Positions 1 to 5,430 of a stretch of DNA of 5,651 nucleotides are shown here, one piece after another; the stretch's first letter is position 1, and each line of letters starts with the position of its first letter. Source of the stretch: JAUZPB01 sp050262615 (GTDB taxonomy: Bacteria; Bacteroidota; Ignavibacteria; Ignavibacteriales; SURF-24); NCBI GenBank assembly GCA_050262615.1, contig JBLNEL010000391.1:1-5651 (forward strand), read 5' to 3'. A program made the translations under genes and the position numbers. The notes beneath the pieces are model-generated. The model saw only the letters and a program-made list of their open reading frames with translations. It had not been told where the DNA came from and did not search any database.

Positions 1-362
1 CAGAAGTCTATAATGTAATCTCACCTGGAGGTATATTTTCTTTTGATGTCAGCCTTGAGAACAATAGTCTTAAGAATTTGAAATATCTTAACAGAAGCGG
101 TTATTACAAAGGGATAAACTACATTCAGAAAAGCGAATATGACAGGGAGAAAAGAATTCACACAAATAAATTTAAGATCATTATGGAAGATGGAGATTCC
201 TTTGTAGAAGTCCATAAACAAAAAATATTTCCGCTTGATGTATATTTCGAATTACTTGTTGAGAACGGTTTCATAATAAAAGAATGTTTTGATGCTTTTT
301 CATTTGAGGATTGCACAAATAAATCAGAAAGAGTACAATTTTTAGTTTTAAAAGGGAATTAA
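1..362 (+). CDS. Class I SAM-dependent methyltransferase, C-terminal part (5' end outside window)
   Basis: The open frame enters from the left edge (first full codon at 3) and ends at TAA 360-362, giving 119 visible residues. Near the start is PGGIFSFDVS, the strand after the SAM pocket in class I (Rossmann-fold) methyltransferases, where 'PGG' and a following hydrophobic strand are typical. The C-terminal half reads EVHKQKIFPLDVYFELLVENGF followed by a DAFSFED segment and a closing SERVQFLVLKG strand, the usual end of small Methyltransf_11/25-type enzymes. The SAM-binding GxGxG motif must lie upstream, so it is not visible. The substrate cannot be told from this fragment. An internal ATG at 78 is unlikely to be the start, because the methyltransferase motif lies before it. 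The next gene starts one base after the stop, so the two are almost certainly co-transcribed and perhaps translationally coupled. Confidence 0.85.
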   Translation, partial: EVYNVISPGGIFSFDVSLENNSLKNLKYLNRSGYYKGINYIQKSEYDREKRIHTNKFKIIMEDGDSFVEVHKQKIFPLDVYFELLVENGFIIKECFDAFSFEDCTNKSERVQFLVLKGN

Positions 363-363
363 G

Positions 364-1041
364 ATGCTGAGTTTTAGTGGTGTTTCATATAGTTATCAGA
401 ATCAGGCAGTATTTGAAGGATTAAATTTTAATCTTTCCCCTGGAGAATTTTGCTTTCTGATCGGGAAAAGCGGTGCTGGCAAAAGTACTTTTATGAAACT
501 TATCTACATGGATCTTTTCCCTCAGCAGGGAAATGTAAGGATTGACAAGTTTAACTCAGCTGATATTAAAAAAAAGGAGATTCCTTTTCTCAGACGTAAA
601 GTTGGGGTGATCTTTCAGGATTTCAAATTACTTATGGATAGAAGTGTTTATGATAATCTTTCATTTATACTGGAATCGACAGGCACCTCAGGTAAAGAAA
701 TAAGAAAAAGGGTTTTTAATGCACTGACAGAAGTTGGATTGCTGCACAAGCAGAAAAACCTGCCTCATGAACTCTCAGGAGGTGAACAGCAACGGGTTGC
801 AATAGCAAGAGCTATTATAAACCATCCTGTTCTTTTATTAGCTGATGAGCCGACGGGTAATCTTGACCCTGAAACTTCAATTGAGATCCTTGAAATTCTT
901 AAAAAAATAAACTCCCGTGGGACATCAGTAATTTGTGCAACTCATGATTATGACCTGGTGCGAAAATTCAACACCAGGATCATAAAACTTGAAAATCATA
1001 AAGCTGTGAAAGTTGTTCTAAAACAGAAGTCAGTCTTATGA
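364..1041 (+). CDS. ftsE: FtsE-type cell-division ABC transporter ATP-binding protein
   Basis: This 225-residue protein is a complete ABC ATPase. Visible motifs are Walker A GKSGAGKST (residues 34-42), Q-loop Q85, signature LSGGEQQR (137-144), Walker B LLLADEP (157-163), D-loop NLD (166-168) and H-loop H194. The stretch GVIFQDFKLLMDRSVYDNL around the Q-loop is the FtsE hallmark and separates it from LolD- or MacB-like ATPases. In known systems FtsE pairs with the membrane protein FtsX and drives activation of peptidoglycan hydrolases at the division site, from the cytoplasmic face. The length matches the family. The start ATG has AAAGGGAA about six bases upstream and follows the methyltransferase stop by one base. 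No ftsX follows; the next gene is convergent adk, so the FtsX partner must be encoded elsewhere. The last six bases, including the stop, overlap the end of adk. A related lipoprotein-release ATPase is the main alternative. Confidence 0.9.
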   Translation: MLSFSGVSYSYQNQAVFEGLNFNLSPGEFCFLIGKSGAGKSTFMKLIYMDLFPQQGNVRIDKFNSADIKKKEIPFLRRKVGVIFQDFKLLMDRSVYDNLSFILESTGTSGKEIRKRVFNALTEVGLLHKQKNLPHELSGGEQQRVAIARAIINHPVLLLADEPTGNLDPETSIEILEILKKINSRGTSVICATHDYDLVRKFNTRIIKLENHKAVKVVLKQKSVL

Positions 1042-1680
1042 TTTAATTTTTGTAAGAACGCTTTCAGCAACTTCATTAACCGGCAGGCTTCCGTCAACAA
1101 ATATCATTTTATTTTTAGCGCCGTAGTAGTCTAAAACTGGTTTTGTCAATGAATGAAATACTGCAAGTCTGTTGCGTATAACACCTTCTTCATCATCTTT
1201 TCGTTTATAGAAGCTGTCAACCCCGTTACATTTGGGACAAACTTTCAAATCCTTTAACTCACTAATGCTAAAGATGCTTCCGCAGACTTTACATGTAAGC
1301 CTGTTAGTAAGCCTTTGTACGATTTCCTCGTCATCAACAGTTATGGCAATATAATATTCGCTATCAGGTTCCAGCTGAGTCATAATATTATCTAAAAGTT
1401 TAGCCTGGTCAAGAGTTCTGGGATATCCGTCGAGGATAAAGCCCTTTTTGCTGCTTTCTTCCGAAAGGGCATCTTTTACAATACCTGCCATTATATCATC
1501 AGGGACTAAATCGCCTGCTTCTACAATTCGTTTTGCTTCGAGGCCTAAGCGTGTTTCATTTTTAATAGCATTTCTTAAAATATCACCAGTGGAGATATGA
1601 GGAATGCCCAATTTAGAAGCCAATATTTTTGCCTGGGTTCCTTTGCCCACTCCCGGGGCGCCGAAAATTACAATGCGCAT
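1036..1680 (-). CDS. adk: Adenylate kinase, zinc-type LID
   Basis: The protein has 214 residues, the normal length of a long-form bacterial adenylate kinase. It catalyses ATP + AMP <-> 2 ADP in the cytoplasm. Visible motifs are P-loop GAPGVGKGT (residues 7-15), AMP-binding TGDILR (31-36), the FILDGYPRT block (81-89) and the LID arginines around RLTNR (123-127). The LID holds four cysteines, C130-x2-C133 and C148-x2-C151, as in Zn-binding adenylate kinases such as those of Bacillus. These are followed by KRKDDEEGVIRNRL (159-172), the DD and arginine block of the family. The ATG at 1680 has AGGAAAAA a few bases upstream on the minus strand. It lies 47 bases downstream of tadA on the same strand with no visible terminator between, so the two are probably one transcript. 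The stop overlaps the end of convergent ftsE by 6 bases. Identification is secure. Confidence 0.97.
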   Translation of the reverse strand: MRIVIFGAPGVGKGTQAKILASKLGIPHISTGDILRNAIKNETRLGLEAKRIVEAGDLVPDDIMAGIVKDALSEESSKKGFILDGYPRTLDQAKLLDNIMTQLEPDSEYYIAITVDDEEIVQRLTNRLTCKVCGSIFSISELKDLKVCPKCNGVDSFYKRKDDEEGVIRNRLAVFHSLTKPVLDYYGAKNKMIFVDGSLPVNEVAESVLTKIKS

Positions 1681-1727
1681 CGTTTTTCCTGTTTATTAAA
1701 ATGAAAAATTGTTAAATACCTTTCCGG

Positions 1728-2195
1728 TTAAATGTCTTTCCTCGTCTTACTGAAAAATTCTTTCAGCATCCGGCTGCTTTCTTCTGCATAAATTCCACTA
1801 TAGATTTTAATTTTATGATTTAGCTTACCTTCTTCAGCAATGTTATATAAAGAGCCGCAGGCTCCAAATTTCGGTTCATAAATTGAAAAGAAGATATTCT
1901 TTATCCGTGCTGCAACTGCAGCTCCTGTACACATAACACAAGGCTCAAGATTCACGTAAAGGTCGCAATCATTAAGTCTCCAGTCCTGCATATGATTAGC
2001 AGCAGCTGTTATTGCAAGCATTTCAGCATGTGCAGTTGGGTCTTTAAGTTTTTCAGTCTGATTGTAACCCCTGCCTATTATCTTATTTTTATAGACAATA
2101 ACTGCTCCAATCGGGACTTCATTTTCCTCAAGGGCTCTTTCTGCTTCAGTTAATGCAGCATACATAAATCTATAGGTATCTTCAGAAAATAGCAT
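1728..2195 (-). CDS. tadA: tRNA-specific adenosine-34 deaminase TadA
   Basis: This 155-residue protein is a cytidine-deaminase-fold zinc enzyme. The catalytic HAE is at residues 56-58 (H56 zinc ligand, E58 proton shuttle). The second motif PCVMC at 85-89 supplies ligands C86 and C89. EVPIGAVIV (26-34), DPTAHAEM (52-59), the ARI segment (96-98) and KFGACGSLYN near 109-118 followed by LNHKI (125-129) match TadA rather than guanine or cytosine deaminases. TadA converts A34 of tRNA-Arg(ACG) to inosine so that one tRNA reads CGU, CGC and CGA. The substrate tRNA-Arg(ACG) lies just upstream on the same strand (2401-2474). The start at 2195 gives the usual N-terminal helix; only a weak purine-rich GAAAGAA precedes it. 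A second ATG at residue 11 is possible but would remove part of that helix. adk follows 47 bases downstream. Confidence 0.95.
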   Translation of the reverse strand: MLFSEDTYRFMYAALTEAERALEENEVPIGAVIVYKNKIIGRGYNQTEKLKDPTAHAEMLAITAAANHMQDWRLNDCDLYVNLEPCVMCTGAAVAARIKNIFFSIYEPKFGACGSLYNIAEEGKLNHKIKIYSGIYAEESSRMLKEFFSKTRKDI

Positions 2196-2239
2196 TTATT
2201 CTTTCGAAGAGATTTTGTTTGAAAATTTAACTTATCTAC

Positions 2240-2273
2240 CAAAAATACCAAATAAACAATTAAAAGTGTACAA
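2240..2273 (-). promoter_or_regulatory. Weak candidate promoter for tadA-adk
   Basis: On the minus strand TATTTTTG (2247-2240) fits the Bacteroidota -7 consensus TAnnTTTG, with a TTG at 2273-2271 as a -33 element. The 23-base spacing is at the long end of what is reported for this promoter type. It would start transcription near 2233, about 40 bases before the tadA ATG. The whole 2196-2353 stretch is very AT-rich, so chance matches are easy. A promoter is expected here because a terminator separates the tRNA from tadA. Confidence 0.2.
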
Positions 2274-2353
2274 GAGGATGTAAATATTATAATTAGAAAA
2301 AATTATAGAAAAGTTTAAATTTTAGAAAGAAATATTTCCGGACCGAATATATT

Positions 2354-2388
2354 TAAAACAAGAAAACCGCCTTTTCAAGACGGTTTCT
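2354..2388 (-). terminator. Rho-independent terminator of tRNA-Arg
   Basis: On the minus strand AAACCGTC (2386-2379) pairs with GGCGGTTT (2371-2364) around a 7-base loop TTGAAAA, followed by the T-rich tract TCTTGTTTT. One pair is G-U on the minus strand but would be C-A on the plus strand, and the T-tract lies on the minus side. Both points give the hairpin a leftward direction. It begins about 15 bases after the tRNA 3' end and separates the tRNA transcript from tadA. Confidence 0.75.
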
Positions 2389-2400
2389 ATTATAAACTTG

Positions 2401-2474
2401 TACACCCGGAAGGATTCGAACCCTCAACCTTTTGATCCGTAGTCAAACGCTCTATCCAGTTGAGCTACGGGTGC
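2401..2474 (-). tRNA. tRNA-Arg (anticodon ACG)
   Basis: The 74-base minus-strand sequence folds as a full cloverleaf. Acceptor arm GCACCCG pairs with CGGGTGT (first pair G-U) and the discriminator is A. D-stem GCTC/GAGC has a GG-containing loop. The anticodon stem is TTTGA/TCAAA with loop CTACGGA, the variable loop is AGGTT, and the T-stem GAGGG/CCTTC has loop TTCGAAT. The anticodon ACG is at plus-strand 2438-2440. CCA is not encoded (CAA follows), so it must be added by the CCA enzyme. The loop has U33-A34-C35-G36, the core recognised by TadA, so A34 is expected to become inosine; tadA is the next gene downstream. A promoter lies upstream at 2503-2531 and a terminator follows directly. Confidence 0.97.
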
Positions 2475-2502
2475 ATGTCACAAATTAAAAATCTGTATGT
2501 CT

Positions 2503-2531
2503 AATATAACTCTCAATCGTGTCTTTTTCAA
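2503..2531 (-). promoter_or_regulatory. Sigma70-type promoter of tRNA-Arg
   Basis: On the minus strand TTGAAA (2531-2526) and TATATT (2508-2503) are separated by exactly 17 bases. Each is a five-of-six match to TTGACA and TATAAT. Transcription would start near 2496, leaving a leader of about 22 bases before the mature tRNA 5' end at 2474. Position, orientation and spacing all suit a strong tRNA promoter. Confidence 0.6.
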
Positions 2532-2605
2532 TATCTGAATCAACTAATAATATTATATTTTCTAATATCAAAAGGGATATTGGATGTCTTCTAATAGCAA
2601 AATTC

Positions 2606-2636
2606 TTGATTTTCCAAAATGAATAATTTAGTTTTG
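2606..2636 (+). promoter_or_regulatory. Candidate Bacteroidota-type promoter of the surface cassette
   Basis: TTG at 2606-2608 and TAGTTTTG at 2629-2636 are separated by 20 bases, matching the TTG / TAnnTTTG promoter of Bacteroidota-like sigma factors. Transcription would start near 2643, about 75 bases before the TTG start codon at 2718. The TTTG part of the -7 box falls inside the 2631-2658 inverted repeat, which could make this a repressible promoter. The consensus is short and the region AT-rich, so this is a prediction only. Confidence 0.4.
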
Positions 2637-2658
2637 TATTGTCGTTTTGATACAAAAC
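2631..2658. repeat. Perfect 9-bp inverted repeat, possible operator
   Basis: GTTTTGTAT (2631-2639) and ATACAAAAC (2650-2658) are exact reverse complements with a 10-base spacer. There is no T-run after the second arm, so it does not look like a terminator. It overlaps the -7 box and presumed start site of the candidate promoter, which is where a dimeric repressor usually binds. It could instead form a hairpin in the 5' leader. No regulator gene is in the window. Confidence 0.5.
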
Positions 2659-2700
2659 AGATGATGATCTATTTAGGAAAGGAAAATTATTGGTATTATC

Positions 2701-2709
2701 AGGAGGGGG
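2701..2709 (+). promoter_or_regulatory. Strong Shine-Dalgarno deciding a TTG start
   Basis: AGGAGGGGG lies eight bases upstream of TTG 2718-2720. It is a near-ideal anti-SD complement and by far the strongest in the window. It supports translation starting at this TTG, where no in-frame ATG occurs before residue 76. Confidence 0.7.
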
Positions 2710-2717
2710 TATAAAAA

Positions 2718-3977
2718 TTGTCATACAAAGTTAGATTTAATAATATATTATTCTGCCTGACTCTCATCATTTTTCTTCTCATCCCATGTTACACACTGCC
2801 TCAGTCAGTGAATTCCGCTTCATCGTCACTGAATCTAAAGAATAGCAAGAATAATTCTGTATTTTATGTTCAGGAAGACGGCAGGATAGGAGTAGGCCTG
2901 ACAGCTCCAAAAGCAACATTGCATGTACTGGGTAATGATGGGATGATATTTTCGGGTGACTTTAATTCTGGTTCTATATTAAACCCTGGAGGCGGAGTAA
3001 AAATGATGTGGTATCCCCGTAAAGGAGCATTTAGAGCCGGATCAGTTGAAGGGTCACAATGGGATGATAAGCAGATGGGTGTATATTCACTTGCCACCGG
3101 GTATATGACGCAGGCAAGCGGTGATTATTCAGTTGCCCTTGGCATTAACAATAAAGCCAGTGGTCAGGCTTCAATTGCATTAGGAAGAAATTCGATTTCT
3201 GAAAACTTCTTTTCAACAGCAATTGGATTTTATGCCTCGGCTCTTGGTGAGAGTTCGTTTTCATTAGGGTATCATACTATGGCTGACGGCAAGTATTCCT
3301 TTGCTTTTGGATATAAAGCTTCAACTACAGGTCATGAGGGCTCTTTTTGTTTCAGTGACGCCTCGGATCAGTCAGGTATTTATTCAAGCTCAAACAATGA
3401 AATGACAATGAGGTTTGCCGGGGGCTACAGGTTCTTTTCTGATAAGTATTCATATGGCGGTGTCATGTTAAATCCAGGAAATGTAACATGGACATCAATT
3501 ATAGATTCAAGCAGAAGAGAAAATTTTATTTCAGCAAATGGCGAAGTAGTTCTGAATAAAATCCGCCTGCTTAGGACCGGAAGCTGGAATTTTAAGGGGT
3601 ATAATCCATCAAGAAACAGACACTACGGGATTTCTGCCCAGGAATTTTTCGATAATTTCGGAAAGGACAGCCTTGGTATCATAGGTACGGATTCAACGAT
3701 TTCTACAGGTGATTTTGACGGAATTACCTTAATAGCACTGCAGGGATTAGAAAAACGCACTTCGGAAATTAAGTCTACATTTGCAGACATTGACACGCTG
3801 GTTGCGACGTTAAAACAAAAAGACTCGCTTATTACAAAATTAAAAGAGGATATAGAAGTGCTTCAGAATAAGTTAAATGAAAAAGACTCCGAATATCAGA
3901 AGCTCAGCGAGAGATTAGATGCTATAGAGGAAAATATCAGTTCAATGCTACACGGGAAAGCACGTAAGCCGGAATGA
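2718..3977 (+). CDS. Secreted tail-fibre/adhesin-like protein with YadA-type head repeats and S74-type chaperone domain
   Basis: This 419-residue protein starts at TTG, chosen because of the strong Shine-Dalgarno sequence and because the signal peptide (basic start, hydrophobic residues 10-27) needs it. A short segment follows with GRIGVGLTAPKATLHV (55-70), typical of tail-fibre proteins, then a GGGVKMMWYPRKGAFRAG block (91-108). Residues 124-207 are six 14-residue YadA-like head repeats with Ser at 124, 138, 152, 166, 180 and 194 and an 'S-x-A-x-G' core. Residues 248-345 match the S74 intramolecular chaperone domain: LNPG and W258, D263, ENF (268-270), H302 in RHYGISAQEF, and ISTGDFDGITLIALQGL (328-344). 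Residues 345-409 form a coiled coil. By family knowledge such domains drive trimer folding of fibres. It has no T9SS sorting domain. It overlaps the next gene by 4 bases (ATGA). The ligand is unknown; it could be a surface adhesin or a structural fibre. Confidence 0.85.
   Translation: MSYKVRFNNILFCLTLIIFLLIPCYTLPQSVNSASSSLNLKNSKNNSVFYVQEDGRIGVGLTAPKATLHVLGNDGMIFSGDFNSGSILNPGGGVKMMWYPRKGAFRAGSVEGSQWDDKQMGVYSLATGYMTQASGDYSVALGINNKASGQASIALGRNSISENFFSTAIGFYASALGESSFSLGYHTMADGKYSFAFGYKASTTGHEGSFCFSDASDQSGIYSSSNNEMTMRFAGGYRFFSDKYSYGGVMLNPGNVTWTSIIDSSRRENFISANGEVVLNKIRLLRTGSWNFKGYNPSRNRHYGISAQEFFDNFGKDSLGIIGTDSTISTGDFDGITLIALQGLEKRTSEIKSTFADIDTLVATLKQKDSLITKLKEDIEVLQNKLNEKDSEYQKLSERLDAIEENISSMLHGKARKPE
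3087..3338 (+). repeat. Six 14-residue YadA-head-type repeats within the fibre gene
   Basis: Codons 124-207 encode six units of exactly 14 residues, each starting with serine and carrying a glycine at unit position 5, for example SVALGINNKASGQA and SIALGRNSISENFF. Units 1, 2, 4, 5 and 6 have a second glycine at position 12; unit 3 has lost it (N). The DNA units are diverged, so this is an old protein-level repeat and not a recent tandem duplication. In known trimeric autotransporters such repeats form a left-handed parallel beta-roll. Confidence 0.85.
3459..3752 (+). other. S74-type intramolecular chaperone domain with apparent loss of the catalytic serine
   Basis: This span covers residues 248-345 of the fibre protein. 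Aligned without gaps to the usual domain start (W, five residues to D, then ENF), the position normally held by the self-cleaving serine before the aspartate is I262 (ATA at 3501-3503). The partner histidine region is kept (H302 in RHYG). S264 and S265 are close by and could replace it if the alignment shifts, so loss of cleavage is inferred, not shown. Confidence 0.5.
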
Positions 3978-5320
3978 AGAGTATAAAAGTAAATATCAAT
4001 TCTTTTCTGATCTTTATTCTAGTCTCAAGGGTTTGTTTTGGACAGATTTCGCTTGAAATTGGTTCGGGCAGTACTCTTGAAATTAAAAACCAAATGAGTA
4101 TTAATTTAAGCGGAAATTGGACAAACCTGGGCAGTTTCGATCCGGGATCAAGCTGTGTAATATTTGATGGAAATAACAACCAGATTGTAAACAATAGCGG
4201 CATTGAGACTTTTTTCAATGTTATAATCAATAAACCCAATGGTGTGCTTAAATTAAATAATGATATTAATATTTTAAATACTTTAGATCTGAAAAAGGGG
4301 AACATAAATTCAATTAACAGTATCTGCAGTATTGGGTCAGGAGGCAGCATTCAAAGGACTTCCGGGTACATCATTGGTTCTTTAAGGCGGAAAATAAAAG
4401 CCCCGGAGCTTAGAAATTTTGAAATTGGTACCTACAGCGGATACAGTCCGGTACAAGTCAGGGTTCAGTCTGGTGAGGGCGAACTGACCGTAACAGCTTT
4501 CGATGGGAGTCATCCTAAGGTGACTGGGACAAGCGTGCTGCAGCGATATTGGACAATTAATAATGACGGTATAAGGAAAGCTGACTTAAGATTTACTTAC
4601 CTTGCACAAGATATTTCAGGTATTGAAAAGGACTATTCTGCAGGCGTTTTTTCAGGTAAATGGAACTTCCCCAAAAGTGAACTTAACAGTAAATTGCATA
4701 CAGCTGCAATTGCTGGTGTTAATCCCTCAGGGGACTGGACGCTTGGGTTAAGAGAGTCAATTTTCCCTTCAAAAATAGCACTCAACTACTCTATTAAATC
4801 TGGTAAAGTTATCCTTAGCTGGCAGTCTATGCAAAATCTGAATAATTCTAATTTTACATTGGAAAGGGCAGACTATTGGTTCAAGGATTGGAAAGTATTG
4901 GCAAATAAGGACGAGATCAGGAATTCTTCTCAGGGCAGTACTTTTATCTATACGGATGCTCCGCCTGCGGGCCGGTATCTTTACAGGCTAAGACAGTCTG
5001 ATTCTGATGAGGAATTCCAATTTTCTGATGAAATAGAAGTAGCCCTGGAATCGCCAGGTACGTTTGCACTGGAGCAAAACTATCCAAATCCCTTTAATTC
5101 TGAGACAAAAATAAGCTACAGTATTCCAATTGATGCAAAGGTAAACATCACTGTCTTCAATGTTATGGGACAGATTATTGCAGAGTTAGTTGACGAATTT
5201 AAGTCTGCAGGCAGTTATTCTGTAAATTTTGATGCTTCAAATATTTCCAGCGGGACTTATCTATATAAAATTACAGCTGGCAATTATGTTCAGACAAAAA
5301 AAATGGTAGTTTTAAGATAG
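3974..5320 (+). CDS. Secreted beta-rich protein with C-terminal type IX secretion sorting domain
   Basis: The 448-residue protein begins with a signal peptide (hydrophobic FLIFILVSRVCFG at 11-23, likely cut before Q24). Residues 26-130 have a repetitive beta-helix-like pattern (GNWTNLGSF, CVIFDGNNNQIV, FFNVIIN, GVLKLNNDINI, LDLKKGNI) seen in secreted Bacteroidota surface proteins. Residues 268-357 look like a fibronectin-III-like beta-sandwich (KVILSWQ, NFTLERAD, TFIYTDAPPAGRYLYRLRQ). Residues 361-448 are a type A sorting domain: NYPNPFNSETKISYSIP, VFNVMGQ, GSYSVNFDAS, SGTYLYKI and final KKMVVL. By family knowledge this domain directs export through the outer-membrane T9SS and is often removed. 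The ATG overlaps the fibre gene stop (ATGA), so translation is probably coupled; no strong Shine-Dalgarno is seen. No enzyme motif is recognised. A role as partner or anchor of the fibre is inference. Confidence 0.85.
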   Translation: MKSIKVNINSFLIFILVSRVCFGQISLEIGSGSTLEIKNQMSINLSGNWTNLGSFDPGSSCVIFDGNNNQIVNNSGIETFFNVIINKPNGVLKLNNDINILNTLDLKKGNINSINSICSIGSGGSIQRTSGYIIGSLRRKIKAPELRNFEIGTYSGYSPVQVRVQSGEGELTVTAFDGSHPKVTGTSVLQRYWTINNDGIRKADLRFTYLAQDISGIEKDYSAGVFSGKWNFPKSELNSKLHTAAIAGVNPSGDWTLGLRESIFPSKIALNYSIKSGKVILSWQSMQNLNNSNFTLERADYWFKDWKVLANKDEIRNSSQGSTFIYTDAPPAGRYLYRLRQSDSDEEFQFSDEIEVALESPGTFALEQNYPNPFNSETKISYSIPIDAKVNITVFNVMGQIIAELVDEFKSAGSYSVNFDASNISSGTYLYKITAGNYVQTKKMVVLR

Positions 5321-5369
5321 GAGCAATACATTAATAACAGAAATAACAAACAGGGAAATTGAAATAACC

Positions 5370-5410
5370 AAAAGGCTGAATCTCTGGTTTGAGTTCAGCC
5401 TTTTATTTTC
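5370..5410 (+). terminator. Strong hairpin terminator, probably bidirectional
   Basis: AAAAGGCTGAA (5370-5380) and TTCAGCCTTTT (5394-5404) form a perfect 11-bp stem with a 13-base loop, followed by ATTTTC. It lies 49 bases after the T9SS protein stop. On the minus strand the hairpin also ends in TTTT and lies 26 bases past the stop of the PRC-barrel gene, so it can end transcripts from both sides. Confidence 0.85.
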
Positions 5411-5430
5411 ACAGAAATAGAATATATAGT

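Noticed and set aside
21..221. Minus-strand ORF opposite the methyltransferase
   Set aside because: It is a shadow frame: the plus strand carries a recognisable methyltransferase end through the same bases.
2280..2330. Short AT-rich inverted repeats (ATAATT/AATTAT) upstream of tadA
   Set aside because: Such pairs are expected by chance in sequence this rich in A and T, and no G-C core or T-run supports a function.
2266..2405. GTGTACAAG at 2266-2274 repeated in inverse at 2397-2405, the tRNA 3' end, as a possible attachment-site remnant
   Set aside because: The match is only 9 bases, inverted instead of direct, partly palindromic in itself, and there is no integrase or foreign DNA nearby.
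2485..2724. Minus-strand 79-residue ORF between the tRNA and the fibre gene
   Set aside because: It has no recognisable motif, no credible ribosome site, and it covers the tRNA promoter, the cassette promoter, the inverted repeat and the Shine-Dalgarno of the opposite gene. It is best read as chance in regulatory DNA.
2870..3097. Minus-strand ORF inside the fibre gene
   Set aside because: It lies opposite conserved tail-fibre and head-repeat coding sequence and has low-complexity, motif-free translation.
3937..4350. Minus-strand 137-residue hydrophobic ORF across the fibre/T9SS junction
   Set aside because: It mirrors a signal peptide and beta-rich coding region; the hydrophobicity comes from the reverse complement of polar, A-rich codons.
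5314..5361. TAGGAG after the T9SS stop as a ribosome site for another small gene
   Set aside because: No ATG or GTG follows before the terminator, and the one TTG (5359) reaches a stop after one codon.
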